64,000 nucleotides of DNA, from positions 22,473,108 through 22,537,107 of the forward strand of contig NW_024609835.1 of the NCBI RefSeq assembly GCF_016920785.2, read 5' to 3'. Positions 11,334 to 26,100 of this stretch are shown one piece after another. Under the pieces are notes generated by a model that saw only the letters and a list, made by a program, of their open reading frames with translations, did no database searches and was not told where the DNA came from. Both the position numbers and the translations under genes were made by a program. Origin of the DNA: Ixodes scapularis. Its lineage: Eukaryota > Arthropoda > Arachnida > Ixodida > Ixodidae. Positions within the stretch are counted from its first letter, which is position 1. Every line of letters begins with the position of its first letter.

Positions 11334-14003
11334 GCCGGGCTTCGAGTTATCAAAGCAGCCGTCCGGCGGCGCGTCGACCGGGGAGAGTTTGGCCAGTGGG
11401 TGGGTGGCGATGAAGGCGCCGGAGAGGAGAAAAGTAAATGAAAGGGAGGAGAGCGCCGAAGGAGCGAGAGAGAAAGAAGGGAGAAGAGAGGAGACGACCG
11501 CCATTTTTTAGCAACGCTGTCGGAGACTGGTCGGAGAAGAGCACTGCTGAGGCTACGCGGCGTCTGCTACGGGCAGACTTCTTTTTCGCCTGAATAAAAG
11601 TTTGTGGCCATACGCCGAAAAATCTTCATTCCTTAGCTTCCTAACCCACCGAGGAATAACAGAATGTCGTTTTCTTGCCAGAGCCAGCGATATAAAACGC
11701 AACAATCGAGATTTAGAGGCCGATTCCACGCATTCCGCCGGGCGAATGATCGAAGATGGCGGCCCTCCCCACTCAGGTGGGAGCAGCCGGGAGTTCACGC
11801 GCATGCGCTCGTGCCTCTCGCTCTACGCCGCGTACTGATTGGCTCACTTGGGAGGAGAGCGTTACGGCGGCGAGATCATAGACTGACCAAACTCTCCCCA
11901 TATACGGCTCTGCCCCAGGCGAGTCGTGGTGAATGAGAGGGGGTACTGTTCGTGCATGCAGCGTATATGAGCAGTTCCGCAACTGAGCTAATTTAATAAC
12001 TTTGCTCCTGGGCAAGAAGCAGACGACTTGCTCTCCACATTCATGCCATCCCACCGAATAGCCACAGATCAATTTTACTCACCCTGTAAATGCCACTTCA
12101 AAAGGCGAACTGAAAGAGCACAAGAACGCACTGTGAAGCATACTCGCTTCCCGTCACTGTGAAACACAACCGACGTTGGCATATACTTTATTCGCTTCAG
12201 GATCGAGTACACAACACAATCAAAAATAGGCGTATGCAATAGCTACGTTTGCACTTTCCAACATTAGGATTGCATGTAGTTGCCAAAACCATATATCAAG
12301 TTTTGATATCGTCTCTGCGCTGCCTTAAAAGTTGCGCTAAGCCGACGCCGATTCTTCCAGACATAACAAAAGTACAATGACTCCTTTAGAACATTAAGCG
12401 GCAAGTCAACATCAACATCAATCAAGTCGACAGTCAACATGAGTCGCGAACACGTCAAAACGGTTCGTTGGTGGTAAAACATCGTCCCGTCGATGTCGCT
12501 TTCTGTGAAACATGCTTGCACGTCGCCGGCTGAAAACACCCACGAGTCACAAAGGCATGTCTTCGAATGATGTAGGTCGGATGCCTGCCTATCGGGACTC
12601 GACCTCTTGTGGTCTATCATTATCACAAGAACAGTACGAACGTATAACTATACAACCGGCCGTCGATAAATAGATAATAGTAACACATTTTTATTCTTTA
12701 TTCATAGCCACCACTTTTTCAGCCTAAACTGGCACACGGTGGGGGCTGCGGCTTTTGTGAGCCAACAAGCAGAGCTGGGAACTAAATATAGCCATAACAC
12801 TAAAAAGAGTTACCATGGCGGTATTCAAAAATTTCTAAATTATAATTCATTTCTGTCCTCTATATCTTACCTATTATTGGTTATATACCATAAAGTAGGG
12901 CGAATCCCCAAGGTGGAGAACATTTATGAAAAATAGACTTTCACCTGAAATGGAACACAGCTCGCAACCCCTGAGCAACTAGTGGCCGGTGAAAAAATCT
13001 GCTTGATCCGAGAATTGATCCCGGGACCTCTTTGATACTTGCTGAGCGCTCTACAGACTCAGTTAACAAGGAGTATAGTCTCGCTTTTAGTTGCAAATTA
13101 GTTTATTCTGGAGCAAGTCTTATCCACCTTGGGACTTTCTTTAAATCGCCATATCTAATAATTAAACGTGAGACCTCGCCCTTGTGGTGGTTACAATCTT
13201 CTCGTGGTTATAATAAAGACTAGTGCCAACTGTTAGCCTTCGTTTTTTCTGCCGGGTACTCACCGATAGTCTTGGACATGTCCTGGGATCAATTATCGGT
13301 CCAGAAAGATTTCCTCAGCGGCCACCAGTAACCCAGAAGACGCGAGTTACTCTCCATGTCAGGTGGAAGTCGCCTGAGGTATTTGTTCAATTTCAGAATA
13401 ACCTGTGACTAGTCACAGTTACGTCAGATTATGATGTCGACTAATACCCAAAATCGTATTTATTAATCTCCAAAATTGTACAATATGTTGGCACCGTCTC
13501 AAACACTGCCGCAAATAGGATGCTCAAGTCGAAACTGCGTCAGTATCTTTTTTTTTTATACTTTGGAAACCACACCATTGGTCAGCAATCGCAGCTTGCC
13601 TATTGGCGTTACGTGATCATTTAAGAGCAATGAAAGGTAGCTCGGTTACTAGGTGTGAGTAATTACGTGAAAGTAATAAAAATATAAATATGAATATTCA
13701 CGTGGCTCAAATGTAACAGGCATAATTTTGCCTGTTACACTTGGGCTCAAATGTAACAGGCATAATTTTGAAGAATGACTTTTTCAGCGAGTTACGCTGT
13801 ATACTTCGTAGTCGTAAGCCTCGCTTTGACCTTTTTCTGCTAGTTAGGCTCGTAGGACTAGCCGCTGGACAAATTATGCTGAAACAGTATAGGTATACGC
13901 TTGTCTAGGTCTCACAGAAGCAACAAGTAACGCGGCGAGACAAAAAGAACGAAGCCGCCAACGACAAGGCGGCGATAATATGCGACGGACATGGCGCGAT
14001 GCC
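11334..14003. other. Region downstream of the host gene, no confident gene
   Basis: 11334-11640 is GC-rich, then purine-rich, and carries AATAAA at 11593-11598 shortly after a GGAGACTGGTCGGAG segment; it could be an old LTR fragment. 12264-12626 has a 120-codon minus-strand frame with no recognised domain. 13704-13770 contains a direct repeat of GGCTCAAATGTAACAGGC. The 3' untranslated region of uridine phosphorylase must lie just below 14004. Confidence 0.5.
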
Positions 14004-14146
14004 TTATAGTGCATGTCCCAGCTTGTGCTTGATATAGTGTAGCACCACCTTCTGCGGGTACTCTTGCCACTTGAGCATGACGTCCTTAGGCGTCGATACC
14101 TGGTCTCCCTGCGTTCTGTCCAGCAGCGTGACGCACACCACGGCGC
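14004..14146 (-). CDS. UPP: Uridine phosphorylase, terminal coding exon and stop
   Basis: The acceptor is TTTACAG before 14146. It reads GAVVCVTLLDRTQGDQV, then LHYIKHKLGHAL and a TAA stop at 14006-14004. VTLL-R--GDQ and the basic C-terminal helix match the ends of animal uridine phosphorylases. A minus-strand AATAAA (plus-strand TTTATT at 13459-13464) lies about 540 bp beyond the stop and is only a weak candidate polyadenylation signal. Confidence 0.93.
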
Positions 14147-17100
14147 CTGTAAACCAAGGAGAAATAGAATGCCAAAAGGTCGCTTATGTGTATCGAATTA
14201 TATTGTATTGCATTGTATTTCTTTCGGACGAAAAAGTCTGAGGGGCTAGGGTAAAAGAAGACATGCTTGTCTTCTGACAGGACCTAGCCCGAGGTTTTTA
14301 CAGCACTCGGCAGAGAAATAGACAAAAACAAAGGATAAAGAATCATTCCCATACGTGCCACGTACATCAGCACTGGTTAAAATATAAATTTAGTTTAAAA
14401 TTTAGAAAATGTTAGAATAAATATTGGAGTACAAACTGCAGGTCGCGAAAGGTTTTAAATATAGGTTACTAGGTTATTATTAACTGTCTTAAATTACCTA
14501 TTATGTTCCATCATTTGTGTTATGGTGGGATGTGTATTTAGGGTGCCTGGAATGAGATTTGAGAGTTGCTAGAAACCATAATTAGTGTGGACTTCGCTTT
14601 TATATGTAATGTTGATGTCAGAAACTGTAACTTCCTGGGAGTTTTGGAAACATGCTAAAGTGATTGGTCCCGTCTAATTCGATGGAAAATATTAACATAC
14701 ATTTTTAGAAGCAGAAGTTGGTCTATAGTGAGTATTTTTAACACCTAAAATGAAGACATTTTGTGATGATATTTTTTTTAGGTTCCCGAAAAACCGGAAA
14801 CCTTTTTTTGTAGTAAAAGATAACTTATTTATATTTGTTTGTGTAGTTTTACCCCCTACCATTATGCAGTACTGTAGATTCGAATAAACAAGTGAGTAAT
14901 AGAGTTGCAATTTTAACCACTTCGGTAAGAGTTTCTTGAGTTTATTTTAATTACCCAGTCGTTCTCGATATACGGGAAGTCCAATTTGGGGTTTCTTCGA
15001 ACACCACAACAATAGACTTTTTGTTGTTACGCAATCAATATTTGAACCTTGAAAAAAAAATTAAGTCACACAGAACAGGCGTCTTGTTTGGCCTAAATAT
15101 AGCCTATTTTTTTTTACCTGTGTTAGGAAGCAGTTGATTATATTTTAGCCACAGTGATAAGTTATTAAACCAATTGTTACAAACTTGTCCGAGTTAAACC
15201 AAGTACCTACTTGAAAAAAAAAGACATTCGTGTCATCTGCGTATAAAATGATATCGTGTTATTGCGGTATAGTCACAATATCATTCATGTAAAGGCAAAA
15301 TAACAAAGGCCCAAGGATGGAACCTTGTGGAACACCGTACCTTATTGGTGCCAGTTCCGATTTAAAACCATGTAATATTGTGTACTGAAAACGCGATGTT
15401 TAATTACTACTAATTATTTATACGAATTAAGTGTCTACCTTAAAGGGTAGGAAAGACGGAAATTAAACGAGCAGATAACAGTTGGAATCAAGTAATCATA
15501 GGTTACTCAGTACATACACCAAGTTTCATGATTATTAGAGCTCTAGTAATTGCAATAATCAATTAACGAATGTTGATCATTTTCATCTGGCGACCAGGCA
15601 ACAGTGGACGAATTTTGACGTCGCTGCACAAGTTAGTAGCACCACGGTGTTCATAACGACTTTATCGTGATCGTGTGGTTGAGCGCTCCCTTAGTCTCGG
15701 GCTCACCCATGCCCTCAAGGAGGTTGTATGCTCACATGCTCGCCCAAGCTCGCCACACTATGATTATGATAGCACCATGCTAGTCGGCTACTCCAACTCT
15801 CCGAGGCTACCTCGCTCTCGCCTCCTTGCCCTTTGACCTTCCGTCCGCCCGGATCAAGGTACCCTCCGTACTTCGGTCTTGGCTCGCCGGTTTCCTTTCC
15901 GTTCAGATGCGATGGGTGTCAAAAGAACGCTTACGAGGTCCCAATGCGAAAACAATTATAAATGCCATGCTAAGCCTGTTGCGCGGTGTGATGTCGGGAT
16001 GTATGCACGATAAACAGCCATCGGTTTTGTTGTTCCTGTTTTGAAAAATTCTAAGTGACAAAAAAACAGGGAAACGTAATGTCGCGCGCGATGGCTCGGC
16101 CCCGCCGGACGCGCTGGTGTTTTGTGCGAACCCTTCAGGGCCGAGTATATCGTTATGTGCGAGATTGTCACGACCTTCCTGAATGGGGTGGATCCGAGGG
16201 ACCCGCAAATAAATCGATTTATCCACAAAACTATGGCGCCATTTACAAAACAATTATAGCAAACTTACAGGAACATAGAATTGGTCCTATAACAGCATTG
16301 TTATATTGTTTTTTTTTTCTTGGTGTGCCCTAACTCCATTAGGGTGGTCCCATTAGGTAATTTTGTGACATGATGCTGTTTCGTCTGTCCTGAACCGTAT
16401 CTAAGCTCACCTCCCAGCTCGAGCTCTCCTATAGCTTTAATGAATGCTCAGAGCCGTTTCGATTCACGCTGGTGACATAAGGTACGAAGAATAGCATCAC
16501 TCTAAGAACAAATTCTGTAATGTAATGACAGCTAAAAGCCATACTTTAATTTTATGTGTCTCTTGTCGAGGTTGTTAACGTCCATAGCTTGTTACGCACA
16601 ATGTACAGTGCGCCTCAAACTTAACGCCGCCACGAGATGGTTCGGTTTCTTCACTTTTTGAGCTATTCCTGAACATAGCAGTCAAAATTGTTGGTGAAGA
16701 TTTGCGTCCCCAATGAAAACTTAACCAGGGGAAGGTATTCCAGCAGCTGCAGGGATCAATTCATGTTTGGGTAGCATCCAATAAAATTGAATCGATCAAT
16801 ATTTGCGAAACCGAGTGGTGGCGTTAAGTTTGAGGGGCACTGTACATTGCTGCTAAACCTTTCCTGGTACGGACACGCCTATTTCTTTCGGCTGCTTCTG
16901 TCCCACCTGTTTCTGTTCGCAAGTCACAGCCATGTAAGGGCGACATTAAGTAGAGTCTGATTATGCGCAAGTGACAATCGGATAGGTAGATCTCAAATTT
17001 TAAGAAGCGCCCCTGGTGAGAAAAATATAATATATTTTTATGTCGTTTTTAGCTTGTGCGTTACAAGGCTCACTCACGTTAGTTGGAGTTTCCAAAATAT

Positions 17101-20100
17101 AGAGTGGTACATGTTATTAAAATTTCGTTTGTGGGATTCAAATAGTTCCTGACAATCGCTTAATGTGCCGTTTTGGGGAGTTTGTATAACAATGCATAAC
17201 TGAATGATCAATTAATGGTTTTTGTTATAACTTACCTGAACCCATAAATTTTGTTTAAAAATAATTTAACTTATTCCAATGGTATTACATTATTTTCTAC
17301 CAAACGTCTACATTATTTTCTACTCTGACGGTGCACGTACATTCGTGTATCCGCCTCTTAATGCACTGTGTTTTTTCGTGTCCCGAGACGTGTTTTTCCT
17401 GGGAAAAACTATCTAAACTCGTTTGTGCTATACATCACATAATCACATAACAATGTCAAGTTAATTAACATAGTGAAGCAGTCAGCCCTCGTTCAATCTT
17501 CTTGTAAATCATTCAGGAAATCTTGGCAAGATCATTTGCGTGCAGGAAGCCCGTTTCTCGAAGAGCCAAATGTTTGTTTTCCCACGCTCCGTTGGACAGA
17601 CGGGGCGCGGCATTGAAACGATGAAAACGCGAGTATGTTTGCGAGCCTGCGGGACCAATCAACAGCGTCAAAAGCGCGACGCCGTGATGATTCTTAAGTG
17701 TCTAAGTGTTCTATTATTGCTGAACCAATTATGTGGAGAACACCCAGTGCGCTTTTTACGCGGTTTGATAAGTCTTAGCACCGGCTGTGTCTGGATTTAA
17801 AGTGAAACAAAGTATATATGTGTCCAATAGGGGGGCTCAGCAGATAGTTTTTCAAGAGACCCCACCCTGCATTCCCCACAGCTGTTTATCTTTGCCAAAG
17901 CACGAGTCTCCGTTATGTGAAACTCGTATTTTGGTTCCAGAGGGACCGACCTCAGCGTTGATTTCCTGCTCCCGTCACGTGATCTGATTCGGTTTTAATC
18001 GGCGGAAAGCATCCCCAACCACGTCTCACGAGACTCACCTTTCACGCCGGCGTGATGGCACATGGACGCGAACTGCGTCGCCTCCATCTCGATGTTGATC
18101 ACGTTCAGACTTTGCAGTCGCTCGAGGAACTCGAACTTCTTTTCCTTCGTGAAGTGGCAGAACGCGCCGTCTAGCCGGCCCTGACCTGTAAAACAAAGAC
18201 GTCGGCGTTTTGAATCGCAGATCTGCATTCGCGGCGGCTGCTATAGGAAGGAAACTAAGTGACGTCATCAAACCACGTGACCATATTAAACGAGAGTAGT
18301 TCACACATCGGCCGAGAAACGGCGGGCGCGCCCGGCGGTGCCACAGGCCAGAGCCACTGTTCAGGCGCTTGCATCGAGCTGGAGGTAACGTCAACAAATC
18401 GTGTAAAAACACCTAACCAGAATATTTTTTTTTTCTTGCTGTTTGCCATAAGGGTTTGTAGAAAGTCGTGAGGGGAAAGTAGACTTGAGCTTAAAGCGCA
18501 GACACAAGCAGGATGCTATAAAATTATATCTTCGATGTCAATCCGAAATACCCGCGAGAATTATATTTCATATACTGATATAGAATACAGAGGCAAAACA
18601 TTCCTTATACTCGCTTCTATATCTCAGGTATTTGAATAAATCACTGAAAATCACGTCGCAAGAAGAAATTAGAAAGCAGGGCACTCGAAAGCCTCGCGTT
18701 TGTGAACTTTCCAGCAACGCTTTTTAGAAGATCGACGCCTTTCTCTCAAAGAGACATTAGAGCTCGCTTTGGCCGGAGGTGATTTCGTTGAATATGAGTA
18801 CGGAAAACAAGTGTGGCATATAAATCTTATCTGATTTCCACTCGTACTGGCATCCTAACAAAGTTGTTTTTGGAGATTTTTTTTCTTATCTTTCGGCCGG
18901 AAAACTTTACTTCTTACGAGAAAAAATACATCATAACTTTTTCGTTATTGGCACGGCACTCTCCTGTTATTTCTGCACCTGCTTTTCAATAGCTATTAGC
19001 CAAGCTACGGCTCATGACTCAGATAAAGAAACAATAATTTGCACACCAGTTTATTCCGTTTGCTGTGCTTGTCCGGCTAAAAAAATTAACAAAAATAAAA
19101 GACGTTTACAAATCTCTGTAATGCGAAATTAGAGCGCAGCTCTTGAGGAGGAGGAAGGGAGGGTACAGAGGGAAGGGTATGCACCTCCTCCTCCTCCGTA
19201 CCTTCCCCTCTTCCTCCCCTCCTCGTCTTACTCTCCTCTCCTTCTTTTCCTCCGTACCCTCCCCCCTCCTCCTGTGTACCCTCCCAACCTTCTCCTTCAT
19301 ACCCTCCCCTCCTCCGACAGTTTACCCACTAAATTTAGCTGGAAAATTGACGACACGCGACCTCCCACACCAACTCAGTTTCCCCACTAAAATTAGCGGA
19401 GAAAATGACGTCACACGAATTCGTGTCAGGTCACCCATGAGCGAATTCAGCTTCTCTGCTAGATTCAGCGTGAAAATTTACGTCACGTGACCTCAACACC
19501 AATTCAATTTCCCGCTAAATTTAGCGGGGCGGTTCCGCCGACGCCGCTATAGGAGGAAACAATGGCCTAAAAGCTGCTCTCTAAAAGGCTGGAAAAATAT
19601 AAAGCTCATTAGTCCGCCGTTTTCCTTTTAGCGGTTTATGTGAAGGTATTATGAGATTACTGAAAGAACTTTAAGGTCTTGGGCGCACTTCAGGAATTCG
19701 TGTTTGGCTTGAGCTTCTTTACAGCTGGGACTTGTCGTGCGTACTTTTTATCTTTCTCAAACGAAAATAATGTATTTTCTGGTACAGGCTATCCTGCCGA
19801 TATTAATGGCACGGCCACTCGATTAGGACTCCCCTTGGGAGCGGCCTGCCGTAAACCTCACTCCGCCGGTGAGAGCGATAGTTCTACTTTACCCCGCAGC
19901 GCCAGCTGTGGCGCTCGTTATCGGTGAGAGATAAAGTTCCTTTCGGGGGAGCATATCGAGAAACTCTATACTTCGTTTCACGTTAGTGTGTACTTGTTGG
20001 CCGCGCGTGCTAAAAGCGCTAGATAGTTGCTTAGAAGGAAGCCTCGGCGGCTGCATGAGCGCTCGTGCAGCGAGTGCTCCAGTCAAGGCAGTAAAGGCTA

Positions 20101-23100
20101 GCCGCTCGCGCTAGCACAGCGTTCGCGGTTAGTCCATGCTAAGGTGAGATGAAATATAGTGAAAAAGGAGCAGTACGCCCGGCCCGGCCCGGTGTGGCAA
20201 TTTAGATTTTTTTTTTTTTTCGTGAAGCCGCAAGATTTAATTGAAACGAACGCCAGATTGCATGTATGATGTGACAAATATGTGTAGAATAAAAGCACAT
20301 GATCCTTTCTGCGAAAAGCACACTCAGCTGCAGGCTGCGCGTTAAAGCTGCATTCTGCTGCAGTATTAGCGAATTTTCGTTTTTTTGGTCCCGTAACTGT
20401 TGCCCCGTTTTTATTACCTCTGTAATATATGAGTTATAGTTGGATATAGCTAGGCCGTACAATTTCCGGTTTTAACCGACCCTCGAGTACGCGCGAACTG
20501 TGCCATTTATTCGTCTGTGAAGGACAATATAAAATCGGATTCCGGGTGCATAACTTCAGCAATATAAACTTCATTGTTCACAAAAAAAAAAAAAAAAAAC
20601 AGACCAAGGAAGTCATATAGTTCACATGCGGAGTGCATGTGAACTATACGACTTCCTTGGACTTTTTTTTTTTTTTTTTTTTTTTGTGAACAATGAAGTT
20701 TATATTGCTGAAGTTATGCACCCGGAATCCGATTTTATATTGTCCTTCACAGACGAATAAATGGCACAGTTCGCGCGTACTCGAGCGTCGGAAGCCTCAA
20801 TATATTCTCGAGTGGGCTGTTTAGGTCACCAGCCCAGTTTGCCAAAAAAGGTCTGAGAAGTTTTCTCAGAAAGAGCTCGCAGAGCTCTTCGCTGTGGTAG
20901 GGGTCTCGGCAGTTAACACACCACATCAGTCGGCGGTCCATAAATTGTGGAAGCACAGCGCTCGAGAGGAACTTGCAAATCCTTCCACAACCGCGAATAT
21001 CTGCCGACTGTAGAGCCCTATCGACAAAGGTGCAGACGAGCTTGCACAGCCAGACAGCTTCAGGTCGTGGATAGCTCAGTCCTACTTGGTCAAGGCTAAA
21101 CATGGACTGATATGCTCCGTCATGCGATGCATTTCCCTTAAGTTGCGCTTGCATTCAGGACACGTCACCTGCAACGTTTAGCGGGTTCTACACATTAACC
21201 TTCCTTGCTTTCACTGAGAAATTCTTATTCCTTTGCTAGGTTGAATGTTTCAGCTAATTACTTTGAAATTATGACAAGTTCTACAAATAAAAATGGTCAC
21301 CTTTTGTTTGCAATCGAGGGCCAAGTAGCCAGCCATGTAAGTCAGCGGTGCGAACTCAAGTTCGGAAGAGACTTTATTGTGCTTCAACTGCAGGATTTCC
21401 TGTTTCACGAGTGCAGTTGGCACATTTCATCGCCGTCTAGCACTCAGAACTAGAACGCGCATTTACATTTCCGGCAGCTTCCAAAATGCCAACACAAACC
21501 ACACACGCGAGTGCAGAGTGACACTACGATATTTTTGCCGAGCACGCCGGTGCATAGGTGGGGGGAAAGCGAGTTTTGCTGCCTTCTGCAACCGGGGCAG
21601 CGCCTCGATATTGCCGAAGCCAATGACAGGCAGATATTTTATCTGGGTAGCGGAGCAAGAGCGCGTTGGGCGCCTTCTCTAAACTCCGTTTCACCTTATG
21701 TTGTACCGCAGCGAAGGCTGGAAGCGTGAGCTCATAGCGTTGACAGCTGCCCTTGCTGCACGAGAGCTTGTGCCGCCGAGGTGAAACAGAGTATTAGCCC
21801 CGTGCGCGACCGAAAGCGTCGCTGTGGTCGGCCTTCCACGATTGGCCGAGCGCTGACTATGACGTAGGGAAGGGGATTTATCATCGACGGAAATAAGAGG
21901 AATGATAGAACTTTAATTTTGACGGTGTTGGCAGTGTTGCTTTGAGAGCGCAATGATTTCAGGCTTCCACCATGCTATTTACGAACACCATCGAACTTGT
22001 TGTTAGCAAGGTAATGACGTAACAAGGGGGAACTATAGGAGGGCGCCACCAAAACATCTCGCCGCTAATATCGCAAGACCGCTCACCGATGTGCAGCGCC
22101 CCCACGGAAAATGGGAGAAGTTCTCCTCTCACGCGCGCTCTTTTGTTTTCGGAAAAACATCGGCAGGCCGCACCAACAGGGGGGATCGAGTGGCCGTGTT
22201 AATGGTGTCCACGTAGAAGACAATAGGTTTTGTTGAGTTGCCAAAAACAACAAGGTTTTTTTTTCGTGTTAGTTTCCGGTTTGATGACAAATATTTGATT
22301 TATAGTGATACTAGGCGCAACTTAAAGTACCGTTTTGGTTAAATGACATCAGAGCGAACTATTTATGTTCAGAATGAAACAGCAAAATTCGGTCGGTCGT
22401 ATATGATGCTTCGACGAGACAGAAATAGAACGATTGACGCCAGGACAGGTACTGTGTAAACTCAGTGCATTTTTGTATACACTGTAATCAGGATGATAGC
22501 ATGAAGCTTTTATTAACAAGCGAGGAAAAAACAGACAAGCTCAAGACTGCTGTATCCATAGAGTTATCATAATGTACGCTTGAGGTCCAACTGACGTTAG
22601 TGTCTATGGAACTTCCGGATTCAAACTGAAGCCGACAGCAACCAGTCCACTTTTGCGATGCTCTGGTGCATTCCTACGGGAAAACGCGCGTGTATTTTGT
22701 CGCTTTGCCGGAGAATAACAGGAATTACCTTTGTTACTTGGGCCGTAGCGAAAAGTAGGTAAAATATTAACATTATAAAAATAAAAACGCTTTAGTTACA
22801 GTATTTGTCCAATCAGTGAGCGATGTTAAGTCCCCAGTATTACGGCCCCAGTCCTATGTTCCACGGCAAGTGTGCAAAGACAAGCGGCGAATCTAAGCAA
22901 GAATAACTGTCGAAAAGAACGTAAGGCTTGTTTGGAGCGCCGAAACCACGATGAAGCTAATAACCAGGGAGATCTGTATGCCACTAAAATAACCACCATT
23001 TAGGTGTGTCTAAAACGTGTAAAACTGTAGAAGTATACACGCACTATAAGAGGTGTTTATCTTTTTATGGTTGTGCTTGATTTACCAAGCAGTAAAAGGT

Positions 23101-26100
23101 TTCTGACGCTTTACATTTTAAAACTTTTCGAGTATGCAGATATGAGTTTGGAATTATAGAACAAACTTACCTTTGCACTCATCCGTGAGTAGCAGAGCGA
23201 TCAAAACGAATGTCGATTTTTGCACCTCACACTCATTTCTTGGGTTTCTTTTTATCGTCCACTCTACATGTAGAGGTGGGTACTGATCCAGAGTTAGAAC
23301 GAAGTTTTTGACATCACTCCTGAATCTCGAGATGCTCCTCATTGCTTTGGCGCGTAGATCCCAATACAGAAAAGCGCCGATGCAGTGTTCGCGCTCACAG
23401 CGTCGTACAGTGCGCATAAATATACATATACGGAGCCATTTTAAAACAGTTTCGAATGCCCTGCTTTTGATCTAAAAACGCGGTAACTGACCAATATTTT
23501 TGTCTACGTGACTGAGAAATGTTCCAAGCGATCTGGTATACGTACTGATTATTAGAGATATTTGCTCTTATAATTAAGCGCAGGGAGAAAATGCATTTAA
23601 TACCTTATGTTAAATTCAGAGTGGTTGCCGTCTGCTTCAATTTGAAACCGCAAGAAAACTAGCGCCAGTTGGACCTCTAGCGTACAATATAATAACTCCA
23701 TATGGCTTTATATTCCCTCGGCCACGCCGTTATCAACGAGATAGTGCGCTGCAGACCACGTTTGTTTTCTTTGTAGATTTGATACTAAAATATATACAAC
23801 TATCCGTCCCTGCGTTAAAATATAAGTTTTTCGCTTCGGAACAAAGCAAGGGGAGTCGACTTTAGTAACTTAAAGCCCGCTTACACAGACGAAAACAATA
23901 GAGACGGCAATAGATCGTTGTCGCTGTATTGGATCTTGAATCGTTTACACTTCGGCGCGGTCTGACAGTCTGGCGCTTCTGCAGTGTACATGTCTGTCTC
24001 CGGCAACGTTGAAAGAGTTTTGCGCAACCCGCCCTTGCGACTCAGATTATCAAAAGGGCCGCAGACCCTTTCGATAATGTGAGTCGTGAGGGCGGGTTGC
24101 GCGACGGCGACATGAAAATGACGGCTGAACGAAAACGACAAAGTACGTCGCGCGGCGGCTACATGAAAGCGGCGCCGTCGCGCTGTTGTTCCGACAAATA
24201 CGGACATAGTGCAGAGACGGCGGAGCCCTAATCCTGAGACCGCTCGATGAACTCTGGATCCTGTTGATTTAGGCACGGCCTAAATATTGGCTCGCTTGTG
24301 TTTTTTTCTTTAGGCTATCTGTTTCTTATGCAACTGATTATACATTGTCTCCAGGAGTATATACTCGGCGACAACTTTTCTTGGCAATGCAGTGGAGGTT
24401 GCAGACACGTGATCCCTGTCCCATTTTGAGCACTGGATAAGGCTGTGCGCTTGTTCTCGTCAACTTCCACTGCACTGCCAAGAAAAGTTGTCGCCGAGTA
24501 TAGACTGAAAATAAGCGCAGCTTTGAAATTAGGGGTGCTCTTCTAGAAGTATCAGGTAGTATTTTCAAGATATACGATACTTCAAAAATGTTTCTGATTG
24601 GGATACTCCGATACACATTGTTCCGGTAAGCGATGCTTTACAGAAGATACTCAAATGTATCTGCAGATGCTGTCAAAGACACATGTCTCTTGAATACTTC
24701 TCAACGCTGCTTATGCGCCACTTAATTGTACTTCGTTACTTTATTTGGATCGAACCAACGACCTCGCTAATTTTTGTGCGAGGGAACAGTAACATACCAC
24801 TTATATTATCAGCTGAGACGCACGAAGCGCTGCGCTCGCTCTTGTGGCCTCTCCTTCGCTCTCCCTCATGGTGAAACGAGGTGTTTGACACGCGACTTGA
24901 CCCTACGATAGTCGACTACACTTCCGGCCTCAAGCGCAGAGTTGACTCGGTAGGCCGCGTTTTTTCGCAATGAATGGATGATGGACGGTTGAACGGGACT
25001 AAACCCCTTTATTCGGGCGGCGGCTTGCGCCACCTGGCCAAAACACTTGTTTGACTTCAGTGAAGGCAACGCCATTCAGCGGAAAACACGCGAAGTATAG
25101 AACCAAGGAGCTACAACCTATCCAAGTGGGCACGGGAAACTGGCGGCCGAAATATGAAACAAAACAAAAATCACTACTTCGTTTTTGTCGTGGAAAAGTG
25201 CGAAAGACATACAAAGGCCAAAGAGCCCATGCGACCATGCAGCACGGCACAAGACCGGCAGTCAGAATAACAGCAGGTACCTGCGCAACTATCAGCTTTA
25301 TAGAAATCCGCCTAAAAGGGGCCATGGAACGACATTGGGTGTGAATGCTTCTCACTTTACACAAGCTTACTGGCAGTAGTGGGTCTCAAGTATACTCAAA
25401 CGCAGCGCCACTGACCGAGAAGCTTTTTTGTCACCGCGGTAATTTCAAGGATAAGAGTGGACGCGTTCTTTCAGACGTTCCTTCGCAAATCTTGATGACG
25501 AAGTTGTGGGGGATCGCTATGTTGGCGTTGTCAGCAATGTGATCTCCAAGATTCCGTCACGAAGCTTGGCTGTCCCCGCAGTGAGGATATTTAAATGAAG
25601 CTCATAAAGTGAACACGACCACCGCATGAGGACTCGATTTGGGCTTGGGGCAATCAACGCCTTCACACGTATTCAGGTAGCCAACCGTAGCGCGTGGTTG
25701 TGATAAACGTTAACGTCATAAAATCGACTCCAGTTCACGCGGTTGGATGTCCTGGCTGTCTGTTGAGAGAGGGAACTCTGATCGTTTTCTTAATTTTTTT
25801 TCTGCAACCGTCATAGCATCGAAAAGAGAACTAAAAGGCCATTCTCATAAGAGCCTTGTCTTAAGTTTATTGCTTTATATCACGAGTAACCGAAACATCT
25901 GTGCCTCGGATGTCGCGTCCAAGGCTCCCCTTGAACCAGTTGCCACGTTTCTGACGAAGTTCATATATCCCGGTGACTCTCGACCAGGGTGTCGAACCGG
26001 AACCGAACCGAACCGAAAACAGGAACAGAACCGTTATTTTTAGCCGAACCGGAACTGAACCGAACCGAAATCTTCGCAGCCATCTTGGAACTGAACCGGA

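Larger units (their letters stand above)
18186..20470. other. Large intron, first part
   Basis: Apart from the two tracts listed separately, no gene or bounded element was identified. 19968-19983 has a solitary TATACTTCGTTTCACG end of the MITE family. Confidence 0.45.

Noticed and set aside
19143..19490. Low-complexity frames on both strands over the CTCC tract
   Set aside because: Composition-driven open frames (Glu/Arg-rich or Ser/Pro-rich) without motifs.
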